In this document: piece by piece, positions 7,725-14,439 of the stretch | How positions within the stretch are numbered: the first letter of the stretch is position 1 | Layout: each line of letters opens with the position of its first letter | DNA from: an uncultured Eisenbergiella sp. | GTDB taxonomy: Bacteria; Bacillota; Clostridia; Lachnospirales; Lachnospiraceae | Length of the DNA: 14,490 bases | NCBI GenBank assembly: GCA_910585455.1 | Contig: CAJUEL010000073.1 | Span: forward strand, 1-14,490 | Reading direction: 5' to 3' | The notes under the pieces: generated by a model | The model's input: only the letters and a program-made list of their open reading frames with translations | The model's database searches: none | Told to the model about the DNA's origin: nothing | Program-made: the position numbers and the translations under genes

Positions 7725-8606
7725 TTATCCCTTCACCGAACCGACCGTCAGGCCCTGCACGAAATATTTCTGGAAAAACGGATATGCGATCATGATCGGT
7801 CCGATCACCGTGACCAGCATCGCCATGCGGGCGGAAAGCTCCGGCACCGTCTCCCACATTTCCGACGCGGCAACGCTGCTCACGTTCGGATTGTTCAGCA
7901 TTTCGATCTTTTTTTCAATCTGCATCAAAAGCGTCTGCAGCGGCAGCTTGTCCTGCGTCTTGATGTACAGATAGCCGGTTTCCCAGTTGTTCCAATAGCC
8001 GATCGCCACCATGAAGCTGACTGAGGCGAGGGCAGGCGCCAGCAGGGGCATGACCACCTGGGCATAAATCCTGAATTCCCCCGCGCCGTCTATTTTGGCG
8101 GATTCCACCAGCGCGTCCGCGATGTTGCCCTGAATATAGGTGCGCAGAATGATCACGTGCATCGCAGAAATCGCCGGCAAAAACAGAATCAGCATGTTGT
8201 CCCGCAAATGGTATACCGTGGTATTGATCATGTAGTGGGACAGCTGGCCGCCGGAAAACAGCATCGTTCCCAGCAACAGCAGGGAAAACGCCCGCCGGAA
8301 CACAAAATTTTTATGGCTCAGGACATAGGCGAGCATGCTCATGAAAAGCAGGCTGACCGCCGTCCCCACAATCGTGATGCAAAAGGTATTCCGATAGGAA
8401 AGCAGCAGCTGCGAGCCCATGCTCAGCACATACTCCCACCCTTCCGTGGACCATTCCATCGGAAAAAATGTGAAGCCCTTCTTCCGCAGGCTGTAATCGC
8501 TGCTGAAGGACGCCGCCAGCACCAGCAGCATCGGCAAAAGGCATGCCAACGCCAAAATGATCAGCACAATGAGAAGGACGATCTGTCCGACAGACTTTTT
8601 TTTCAT
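7725..8606 (-). CDS. Carbohydrate ABC importer permease, LplC/MalG type
   Basis: A 293-residue inner-membrane subunit of the sugar importer, with about six hydrophobic segments (8-32 and 75-96 are the clearest). The cytoplasmic coupling loop carries the EAA motif at about 165-188 (ALVESAKIDGAGEFRIYAQVV then MPL), which docks onto the ATPase. Absence of any ATPase gene here means a shared MsmX-like ATPase is expected, as in other LplB/LplC systems. The C-terminus ends QGLTVGSVKG, typical of this subfamily. The ATG at 8604-8606 follows a strong AAGGAGG four bases upstream. The gene begins nine bases after the stop of the other permease gene, so the two are one transcript, and 72 bases separate it from the binding-protein gene. 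Confidence 0.93.
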   Translation of the reverse strand: MKKKSVGQIVLLIVLIILALACLLPMLLVLAASFSSDYSLRKKGFTFFPMEWSTEGWEYVLSMGSQLLLSYRNTFCITIVGTAVSLLFMSMLAYVLSHKNFVFRRAFSLLLLGTMLFSGGQLSHYMINTTVYHLRDNMLILFLPAISAMHVIILRTYIQGNIADALVESAKIDGAGEFRIYAQVVMPLLAPALASVSFMVAIGYWNNWETGYLYIKTQDKLPLQTLLMQIEKKIEMLNNPNVSSVAASEMWETVPELSARMAMLVTVIGPIMIAYPFFQKYFVQGLTVGSVKG

Positions 8607-8615
8607 GGCTCCTCC

Positions 8616-9542
8616 TTAAAACAGTGAATTTTCCGGCGATATCCTGCGCACGATCAGATTGGTCGCTACCACCAGCACGCAGCCCACCACGGATTGATAA
8701 AAGGTCATCGCCGCCATCGCGCTGTAGTCGGAGGAGGATGTGATCGCGTTGAGCAGATAGCTGTCCAAAACCTGCGTGGTCTCATAGAGCGCGCCCGTAT
8801 TTCTGGTGACCTGATAAAACAGTCCCGTATCGGAGTGCAATATATTTCCCACTCCCAAAAGCAGCATGATCGTGATCATCGGCAGCAGCATCGGCAGCGT
8901 GATATACCTGCGCTGCTGCCGCCGGTTCGCCCCGTCCAGCGTCGCCGCCTCGAAAAGCTCTGTGTCAATGCCGGTCAGCGCCGCCAGATACAGCACGGAC
9001 CCGTATCCCGTCCCTTTCCAGATCTTCACGATCAGCAAAATCGTCGGCCAGTATTTGCTCTCCAGGTAAAAGGCGATTTTTTCTTTTCCGGCAAAATCCA
9101 GAAGCTGGTTAATCAGCCCTGTATTTGTCTGCAAAAACGCCGACACCAGATAAGAGACCGCCACCCAGGAAATGAAGGTCGGCAAAATCAAAACGCTCTG
9201 CAGGGCCTTTCCCGCCTTTTTAAAAACCATCTCATAAACGGCGATGGCAAGCCCCACCTCGCACACCGTTCCTGCTGCTGTGAATAACAGATAGTACCCA
9301 ATCGTGTTCCGCGTGATCCGCCAATAAGTCCCCCCGTTCAAAAACAGCAGCCGAAAATTCCGCAGCCCACACCAGGGGCTTTTGTACAGCCCGAGGGAAT
9401 AGTCGAAATCCTTAAACGCCAGCACCAGCCCGCTCATGGGCACATAGGAAAATAAAATGAGCATCGCCAGCGCGGGCGCCGACATCAAAATCAGCGTCCT
9501 GTCCTTCCATATCCTGCGCAGCCCCTTCTTCCACCCCTTCAT
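8616..9542 (-). CDS. Carbohydrate ABC importer permease, LplB/MalF-like type
   Basis: A 308-residue permease that forms the heterodimeric channel with its neighbour. It starts with a basic tail (KGWKKGLRRIWKDR), followed by a membrane helix at about 16-42 in the order SAPALAMLILFSYVPMSGLV and the LplB-like signature FKDFDYSLGLYKSPWCGLRNF (43-63, region). The EAA coupling motif is at about 197-220 (FEAATLDGANRRQQRRYITLP then MLLP), with E198 and D203-G204-A205 conserved. It lacks the large periplasmic P2 loop of MalF. The ATG at 9540-9542 follows GGAGG six bases upstream. As the first gene of the importer operon it is expressed from the control region at 9640-9711. Confidence 0.93.
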   Translation of the reverse strand: MKGWKKGLRRIWKDRTLILMSAPALAMLILFSYVPMSGLVLAFKDFDYSLGLYKSPWCGLRNFRLLFLNGGTYWRITRNTIGYYLLFTAAGTVCEVGLAIAVYEMVFKKAGKALQSVLILPTFISWVAVSYLVSAFLQTNTGLINQLLDFAGKEKIAFYLESKYWPTILLIVKIWKGTGYGSVLYLAALTGIDTELFEAATLDGANRRQQRRYITLPMLLPMITIMLLLGVGNILHSDTGLFYQVTRNTGALYETTQVLDSYLLNAITSSSDYSAMAAMTFYQSVVGCVLVVATNLIVRRISPENSLF

Positions 9543-9639
9543 CCCATACCTCCTCCTTCATGCTCCGCCGGCCTCCCCCCCGTATTGGCGGGGCATTCGT
9601 CATTTTTCACAAGCAATTCTGTGGTTCTTCGCTTTGATG

Positions 9640-9668
9640 TTTATAGTTTATCATGTGGATAACTGTCC
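9640..9668 (-). promoter_or_regulatory. Probable activator-dependent promoter of the importer operon
   Basis: On the minus strand TATAAA (9640-9645) is a good -10 box. The hexamer 17 bases upstream (9663-9668, GGACAG) is a poor -35, as expected where an activator must help RNA polymerase. The 20-bp tandem repeat begins four bases further upstream, in the place of a class II AraC-type operator. The transcript would start near 9632. Confidence 0.5.
9654..9662 (-). promoter_or_regulatory. Consensus DnaA box inside the importer promoter
   Basis: The minus strand reads TTATCCACA, an exact match to the DnaA-box consensus, lying between the -10 box and the putative -35. A single box does not make an origin. 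If used, it would place a DnaA site over the promoter. It may be chance. Confidence 0.35.
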
Positions 9669-9671
9669 GGA

Positions 9672-9711
9672 TATGGGAAATACTATACTTTTATGGGAAA
9701 TACTATACTTT
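9672..9711. repeat. Perfect 20-bp tandem direct repeat, candidate activator operator
   Basis: The unit TATGGGAAATACTATACTTT occurs twice without interruption or mismatch (9672-9691 and 9692-9711). A 20-bp period is about two turns of DNA, close to the 21-bp spacing of the half-sites bound by AraC-family dimers such as AraC at araI. It lies directly upstream of the importer promoter. The probable binder is the YesN-type response regulator or one of the AraC proteins in this window. The repeat itself is certain; its role is inferred. Confidence 0.9.
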
Positions 9712-9839
9712 AGAGAAATTTCTTTGAATTTATATATACACTTTGACGGATTTTTCTTCCGAATATGTTTACCGGATGGTCGGGTAATTTGCACTCACCT
9801 TCCGGCTGCCCTGTCAGATATGCCGGGGCTCAGTTTTTG

Positions 9840-9881
9840 GGGAAGGTGGCAAACCAACCGCCGTTGGTCCGTCACCTTCCC
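9840..9881 (-). other. Long hairpin after the aldo/keto reductase gene
   Basis: The outer arms GGGAAGGTG (9840-9848) and CACCTTCCC (9873-9881) form nine perfect pairs, and the inner arms ACCAAC (9853-9858) and GTTGGT (9863-9868) form six more around a 4-base loop. On the minus strand the structure follows the reductase stop by nine bases but is followed by an A-run, not a T-run. It may act as an mRNA-stabilising 3' end, a repetitive palindromic element or an atypical terminator. Confidence 0.65.
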
Positions 9882-9890
9882 GCCGCCTGA

Positions 9891-10880
9891 TTACAGGCTG
9901 ACCGCATCGATCCTTTCCAGCTCTTCCTCCGAAAATCCTGCGCCCTCCAGCACCTTTAAATTGTCCAGAATTTGTTCGCTCCTGGACGCGCCGATGAGCA
10001 CGCTGGTGACCACACCGTCCCGCAGAATCCATTTGAGCGCCATCTGGGAAAGGCTCTCCCCGCGCTTTCTTGCGATCTCATTGAGGCTGCGGATGCGTCC
10101 CAGCCTTTCGTCCGTAAGCTGGGCTTTCTTTAAAAACCTGCTATCGGTCATCACCCGGCTGTCCGCAGGAATCCCGTTCAAATAACGGTCCGTGAGCAAG
10201 CCCTGCGCCAGAGGGCTGAAGGATATGATGCCCTTTCCCTCCTCCTTTGCCGCCTCCTTCAATCCGTTCTGCTCGATCGTCCGGTTGAAAATGTTATAGG
10301 AATTCTGGTTGATGATAAAAGGGCAGTGCATTTCCCGCAAAATTGCCGCCGCTCTTTTCATCCGGGGACCGTCATAATTGGAAAGCCCAACGTACAGCGC
10401 TTTTCCGCTTCGCACGGCCTGCGCGAGAGCGCCCATCGTTTCCTCCAGCGGCGTATTGTCATCGGGCACATGGTGGTAGAAAATATCCACATACTCCAGT
10501 CCCATGCGCATAAGGCTCTGGTCAAGGCTCGCCAGCAGATACTTGCGGCTGCCGCCCACCCCGTAGGGTCCCTCCCACATGTCATAGCCTGCCTTCGTGC
10601 TGATCAGCATTTCGTCCCGGTACGCGCCCATCTCCTCCCGAAGGATTTTCCCGAAATTCTTTTCCGCGCTTCCCGGCTCCGGCCCGTAATTATTCGCCAG
10701 GTCAAAATGCGTGATGCCGTTGTCAAATGCTGTGAAAAGCAGCTTTTTCATATTCTCATAGGATGAAATATCCCCGAAATTATGCCACAGCCCCAGAGAC
10801 AGGCGCGGCAGCCGAAGACCGCTCCTCCCGCTGTGACAAAACTGCATTTCCTGATATCGTTCCTGCTTCGCCTGATACAT
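9891..10880 (-). CDS. Aldo/keto reductase (YghZ-like)
   Basis: A 329-residue NAD(P)H-dependent oxidoreductase with a TIM-barrel fold. The catalytic tetrad is visible: D60 and Y65 in FDLANNYG, K96 in ISTKAGYDMW, and H137 in DIFYHHVPDDNTP. The cofactor-binding end is IGASRSEQILDNLKVLEG (305-322, region). The GPYGVGGSRKYL insertion and the HHVPDDNTPLEETM stretch resemble YghZ-type reductases and the voltage-gated K+ channel beta-subunit-like group, which reduce short aldehydes such as glyceraldehyde 3-phosphate or methylglyoxal. The ATG at 10878-10880 has AGGAAG seven bases upstream. It is 22 bases behind the GH-A glycosidase gene, so both are transcribed together, which suggests it reduces an aldehyde or sugar released by that enzyme. 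The true substrate is unknown. Confidence 0.92.
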   Translation of the reverse strand: MYQAKQERYQEMQFCHSGRSGLRLPRLSLGLWHNFGDISSYENMKKLLFTAFDNGITHFDLANNYGPEPGSAEKNFGKILREEMGAYRDEMLISTKAGYDMWEGPYGVGGSRKYLLASLDQSLMRMGLEYVDIFYHHVPDDNTPLEETMGALAQAVRSGKALYVGLSNYDGPRMKRAAAILREMHCPFIINQNSYNIFNRTIEQNGLKEAAKEEGKGIISFSPLAQGLLTDRYLNGIPADSRVMTDSRFLKKAQLTDERLGRIRSLNEIARKRGESLSQMALKWILRDGVVTSVLIGASRSEQILDNLKVLEGAGFSEEELERIDAVSL

Positions 10881-10902
10881 GATCGTACTTCCTTTCTTTC
10901 CT

Positions 10903-12213
10903 CTATTTCACAATATAGCACGCCTTTTTCAGCGCATCGACCAGCTCCATCAGGAAACGCTTCACCTCATCCGCATTACAGCTTTCCTGATTGCGGAATT
11001 TCCGGATGACTGCCGTAGGCGGCACATCCATGGGCACCAGCTGTCCTCCCTCTAAAAGATTCGCGATATACTCACATGCCTCCAGCAGCTCCTCCGTATC
11101 ATTGCTGTGATCGCCTCCCGGCCGGAAGGATATGCCGTTTTTCGCCTTCCCAAGCGCCCGCTCTGCCATGTCGATCGCGCGCCAGGCATGTCCCTCCTGG
11201 TTCACATCGGTGGGCAGGAGCGTTTCACTCCGGTTTCTAAAAAAGCCGAACAGGGCGGAGACGATGGCAGGGTCACGCACGGTGCCGTCCGGATAACAAA
11301 TACCGTGCACCCGGTTCCATACATCCTTTCCGATCATGAGCTCAAATAAGTAATATCCGATCTTATATTCCTCGGAAAGGGCGATGACCATGTCGTAAGG
11401 GTTCGCCCTGCACAGGCACCCGGTTTCGTTATTGACCACCGGCTTTCCGTATTTTTTGCCCAGTGCAAGCGCCATCTCACAGCTGTCCCTGAAGCGTCCG
11501 CTCGTTTCGCTGTAGTCATGAAATACGATGATGTCCACAAGCTCCGCCGTTTTGCTCGCCTCCGTCTCAAAAATGAAGGTATTCCCCACGCCGATGGCGT
11601 TCACCGGATCCTTGCTTTTTACATATTTGCAGAAATGGCGGATGAATTCCCATACCAGCTCCTGCCGGTAGCGCAGATATTCCATGTCCGGCTTTTCCTC
11701 CGGATCCCTTCTGTATGCGGGCTCCTCTGCATACCAGGTGCCGCCCGGCGTGCGGTATCCCGGCTCGTTGGAAATATCCCAGAACAGCAGGCCGGGCTCG
11801 TTTCCGATCGCCTCATACAGATCATCAAAATATTTTTCCCCCAGCGCCCAGCTGCTCTTGTCCAGAAGCGTCTGCGGAATCGGGTACGGCTCGCCCTCCT
11901 TCACCTCCTTCGGGGCAAAATCCTCCTCCAGAAAGCGCAGCCCATGATAAATGATCGGGTTTGTGGAAATCCCATATTTCCACGCTGTCTGCACAAAATC
12001 CTTCACGTTGGCAAGAAACTGTCCGGGATTTTTCCGATAAGAGGAATAGGTGAGGAAAATGCGCGCGCTGTTTAGCTGCAGCCGTTTCGCATATCCCATG
12101 TCCCGTTCCACGATATCATGTTTATATTCCTCCCAGAAATTCGTGTCCGTCCATACATCGCTCTGTGTGTAATTAAACCCCCTGATAAAGCTGTAATCCT
12201 TAAGCGGTCCCAT
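10903..12213 (-). CDS. Clan GH-A glycosidase, GH5-like, subfamily unknown
   Basis: A 436-residue protein with the retaining TIM-barrel layout of clan GH-A. Strand 1 has RGFNY (11-15), and an arginine precedes the active site in NSARIFLTY (R51). The acid/base E150 is in the strand-4 motif WDISNEP. H232-D233-Y234 sit on the strand-6 HxY position, and the nucleophile E263 is in PVVNNETG. W300 may be the usual sugar-stacking tryptophan. The relation to GH5 cellulases/mannanases is distant; other GH-A families are possible. There is no signal peptide, so it acts inside the cell on imported oligosaccharides. The C-terminal 100 residues (about 335-436) are a separate helical segment I cannot assign. 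The ATG at 12211-12213 is preceded by AAGGG; an in-frame TTG 30 bases earlier has none. It heads a two-gene operon with the reductase. Confidence 0.8.
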   Translation of the reverse strand: MGPLKDYSFIRGFNYTQSDVWTDTNFWEEYKHDIVERDMGYAKRLQLNSARIFLTYSSYRKNPGQFLANVKDFVQTAWKYGISTNPIIYHGLRFLEEDFAPKEVKEGEPYPIPQTLLDKSSWALGEKYFDDLYEAIGNEPGLLFWDISNEPGYRTPGGTWYAEEPAYRRDPEEKPDMEYLRYRQELVWEFIRHFCKYVKSKDPVNAIGVGNTFIFETEASKTAELVDIIVFHDYSETSGRFRDSCEMALALGKKYGKPVVNNETGCLCRANPYDMVIALSEEYKIGYYLFELMIGKDVWNRVHGICYPDGTVRDPAIVSALFGFFRNRSETLLPTDVNQEGHAWRAIDMAERALGKAKNGISFRPGGDHSNDTEELLEACEYIANLLEGGQLVPMDVPPTAVIRKFRNQESCNADEVKRFLMELVDALKKACYIVK

Positions 12214-12261
12214 ACTGTCCCTTCCCCTTTCTCCGAATGGCAAAATTATGGTTACACAAAA

Positions 12262-12290
12262 ATTATAGCCAAAAACCGTTACACCGTCTA
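12262..12290 (-). promoter_or_regulatory. Promoter of the glycosidase-reductase operon
   Basis: On the minus strand a perfect TATAAT (12262-12267) stands 17 bases from TAGACG (12285-12290, four of six). The start point would be near 12255, about 42 bases before the glycosidase ATG. The heptamer GGCTATA occurs twice, overlapping each box with a 25-bp period, which could be a regulator site. Confidence 0.65.
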
Positions 12291-12357
12291 TAGCCGATTT
12301 CGCAGCAAATTATGCAGTTTCGCTCATTCATTCTGTCTGCTCATGCCCTTATTTCAC

Positions 12358-12386
12358 TTTACATCCTGCCCAAACAGGTCTATACT
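12358..12386 (+). promoter_or_regulatory. Sigma-A promoter of the AraC gene pair
   Basis: TTTACA (12358-12363) and TATACT (12381-12386) are separated by exactly 17 bases, each matching consensus at five of six. Transcription would begin near 12393, about 43 bases before the first AraC start. The spacer holds the inverted repeat CCTG-N6-CAGG (12365-12378), a possible operator. The sequence just after the -10 resembles the importer repeat. Confidence 0.7.
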
Positions 12387-12435
12387 TCATGGTAAGCGGC
12401 AGATTTTTTCACCGGACGGAAAGGATATTTGAAAG

Positions 12436-13401
12436 ATGGCGGCAAAGCGCAGATTATTATCCTCAAATCCCCCAAAAACCATCATCTACAGGGAATATCA
12501 TCTGAATCCTGATTTTCCTGTTTTTCTCATGCCTGCCCAGCCGGATTCTCCCCTCAAGCTGAGCTTTCATTTCCACAACTGCATCGAACTGGCTTACTAC
12601 CGACATGGCGCTGCCGAATGCAACATAGAGGGGAAACTGTATTTTTGCAAGGATGGCGATACCCTGCTCATCCCCCCGTTTTGCACCCATACCTCCCGCA
12701 TCCCCACGCCCTCTCCCGATGATGAAATTTACTATATTTATATGGATCCGGAACGGCTTTTGCAGCCCTTTTACCCCTACGGCCTTTCATCCGCCCTTTG
12801 CTGGTATCGTTCCCATACGGCGACATCCCTGTTTTGCGCCAAAGACTTTCCCGCCCTGGCTCCGCTGGTTTCCCGCCTTGTGAAGGAACTTGCCCGCCCC
12901 TGTGAGAGCTCCCGCCTTCTGGTCAGAGGGCTTGTGCAGGCAATGCTCACCGATCTTTCCAGGGCATTTCCCGCAATGGAGCAAACCGCCGTGGTTCCCA
13001 GTTCCATGGAAAAAATACTTCCCGCCCTGGAATTTATCAACCATAGCTACGCCGCCGAGGTCAGCACAGACCACCTCGCCTCCCTATGCTATATCAGCCG
13101 TGAACATTTCCGCAAAGAATTTGTTAAAGCCCTTCACCAGACTCCCTCCCAATATATAAAGGCAGTCCGGATTCAGAAAGCCTGTGGGCTGCTTGCGGAA
13201 ACGGAAGATTCCATCACCGATATTGCGCTGCTTTCGGGCTTTGGATCGCTTTCTTCTTTTTATGACACCTTCCGCGCACATATGCGGACAACGCCGGGGA
13301 ATTTCCGGAACAGCCAGCGACTCTACCAGAAAAAGGATTTGAACCATTTGCCTTATACGCCATTTGATCAGGAGATTTCACATGTGCCGGATAAAAGATA
13401 A
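12436..13401 (+). CDS. AraC-family transcriptional regulator, first of a tandem pair
   Basis: A 321-residue regulator with an N-terminal cupin-type effector domain (about 25-105; FHFHNCIEL at 44-52 supplies metal- or ligand-facing histidines and C49, and PPFCTHTSRI at 80-89 supplies the second strand pair). A linker (about 110-190) precedes the double helix-turn-helix AraC/XylS domain (about 193-292, with LASLCYISREHFRKEF and the closing signature around 266-290). Such proteins bind sugar or glycoside ligands and activate nearby operons. The ATG at 12436 is preceded by GGAAAGGA at a wide spacing of about ten bases. It is divergent from the glycosidase-reductase operon and overlaps the next gene. 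Its C-terminus is about 30 residues longer than is usual. The ligand is unknown. Confidence 0.9.
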   Translation: MAAKRRLLSSNPPKTIIYREYHLNPDFPVFLMPAQPDSPLKLSFHFHNCIELAYYRHGAAECNIEGKLYFCKDGDTLLIPPFCTHTSRIPTPSPDDEIYYIYMDPERLLQPFYPYGLSSALCWYRSHTATSLFCAKDFPALAPLVSRLVKELARPCESSRLLVRGLVQAMLTDLSRAFPAMEQTAVVPSSMEKILPALEFINHSYAAEVSTDHLASLCYISREHFRKEFVKALHQTPSQYIKAVRIQKACGLLAETEDSITDIALLSGFGSLSSFYDTFRAHMRTTPGNFRNSQRLYQKKDLNHLPYTPFDQEISHVPDKR

Positions 13402-14287
13402 AAAGAATCTTCCCATATATTATACCGCCTACTCCCTTCCCAACGATTTTCCTCTGTTGACCCTGTCTGCCCCCAACCAAAACGTTCAAAATGCTACGCC
13501 TTCCTCCCTTCACTTTCACAGCTGCATTGAGGTGGGACAGTGCCTGTCAGGAAACGGCAAAATTTACCTGCAGGAAAAGTGCTGTTCCTGCCAGGCAGGC
13601 GATTTCATTCTTCTTAGCTCCGGTATTCCCCACGCATATACCAGCCTGGGGGAAGTATGCCGTTGGGAATCTCTTCTTTTTGACCCTTCTCTTATTCCGG
13701 AAGCGAGGGATTCATCCGGCATATCCCTTCCTGGCCGACTGCCGGTCGGACAACCGGACCCAATCATCCGGCAGACAAAGCTTCCCTTTCTTCATTTTCT
13801 GCTGCAACAGACTTTTGAGGAAATCCATTGTAAAAAACCGCTTTACCGTGAAAAAATACACGGTCTGCTCCTCGCTGCCCTGATAGAGTTTGACCGGCTC
13901 CTGCCGCCATCCACAGATGGCTCTTCCTGTGGCAATCAGACCTCCGCTGTCATGAACGCCTTATCTTTCATGCAGGCACATTATCATGAACCCGTCAACA
14001 TCGCCCAAATCGCCTCTGCCAACCACCTGTCCGAGAGCCATTTCCGCAGGATTTTCAAAACCATGATCGGAGTCAGCCCTCTGGAATACCTGCAGCATTA
14101 CCGGATTCAACAAGCGTGTCGATACCTGTTGGAGGGAAAACAGAATATTCACGACATCGCTGCGTTGGTGGGTTATTCCAGTATATCCAGCTTCAACAGA
14201 CAATTCCTGCAGTATATGCATGTCTCTCCCCAAGACTGGAAAAAAATTTATTTTCAAAAAAAATCGGAGGAACCTCCTGTAAAATGA
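13382..14287 (+). CDS. AraC-family transcriptional regulator, second of a tandem pair
   Basis: A 301-residue protein with the same layout as its upstream neighbour: cupin-type domain (about 40-105, LHFHSCIEV at 43-51 and SSGIPHAYTS at 79-88), linker, and AraC domain (about 185-290, ending VGYSSISSFNRQFLQYMHVSP). The shared FHxCIE motif and length show that the two are paralogues, probably from an old duplication, but the other parts are well diverged. The ATG at 13382 has GGAGA seven bases upstream; a TTG 18 bases earlier is less likely. It overlaps the first gene by 20 bases, so the pair is translated in a coupled way and may form hetero-oligomers or divide the control of the importer and glycosidase operons. 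The gene ends before a bidirectional terminator. Confidence 0.9.
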   Translation: MCRIKDKKNLPIYYTAYSLPNDFPLLTLSAPNQNVQNATPSSLHFHSCIEVGQCLSGNGKIYLQEKCCSCQAGDFILLSSGIPHAYTSLGEVCRWESLLFDPSLIPEARDSSGISLPGRLPVGQPDPIIRQTKLPFLHFLLQQTFEEIHCKKPLYREKIHGLLLAALIEFDRLLPPSTDGSSCGNQTSAVMNALSFMQAHYHEPVNIAQIASANHLSESHFRRIFKTMIGVSPLEYLQHYRIQQACRYLLEGKQNIHDIAALVGYSSISSFNRQFLQYMHVSPQDWKKIYFQKKSEEPPVK

Positions 14288-14291
14288 AACA

Positions 14292-14333
14292 ACAAAAAAG
14301 GCTTTGAGAATTTCTTGTTCTCAAAACCTTTTA
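14292..14333. terminator. Bidirectional intrinsic terminator
   Basis: The stem pairs AAAAGG (14296-14301) with CCTTTT (14327-14332) and TTTGAGAA (14303-14310) with TTCTCAAA (14318-14325) around a 7-base loop; one C/A mismatch interrupts it. It ends the AraC transcript on the plus strand with TTTT, and on the minus strand is followed by a six-T run that ends the tRNA transcript. Confidence 0.85.
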
Positions 14334-14336
14334 CAG

Positions 14337-14407
14337 AGGCGCGAGCCGGATTTGAACCGGCGATAAGGGTGTTGCAGACCCGTGCCTTACCACTTGGCTA
14401 TCACGCC
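14337..14407 (-). tRNA. tRNA-Cys (GCA)
   Basis: A 71-base cloverleaf on the minus strand. The acceptor arms GGCGTGA and TCGCGCC pair with one G-T wobble, the D arm is GCC...GGC, the T arm is GCCGG-TTCAAAT-CCGGC, and the anticodon loop CTGCAAC gives GCA (anticodon at 14373-14375). Discriminator U (position 14337) is the usual identity element of tRNA-Cys. CCA is not encoded. It lies 32 bases after tRNA-Glu and just before the terminator, so both tRNAs share one transcript. Confidence 0.95.
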
Positions 14408-14439
14408 ATACTTTATTATATGCTCTCATTAAAAAAAAA

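Larger units (their letters stand above)
9543..9890 (-). other. Importer control region, 348 bp without a gene
   Basis: This is the only long gap within the catabolic cluster. Reading down the minus strand it holds a hairpin (9840-9881) just after the reductase stop, an AT-rich stretch (about 9712-9760), the 20-bp tandem repeat (9672-9711), a consensus DnaA box (9654-9662), a -10 box (9640-9645) and an approximately 90-base leader before the LplB-type start. I see no small gene with a ribosome site on either strand, no riboswitch fold and no terminator in the leader. Confidence 0.7.

Noticed and set aside
9654..9662. Replication origin around the DnaA box
   Set aside because: Only a single box is present, with no cluster and no dnaA or dnaN genes nearby.
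12268..12284. TGTAACGGTTTTT as a catabolite-repression (cre) site in the glycosidase promoter
   Set aside because: It fits the cre consensus only if one base is deleted, so the central CG is out of register.
14337..14407. Attachment site at tRNA-Cys
   Set aside because: No second copy of the tRNA 3' end, integrase or excisionase was seen in the window.
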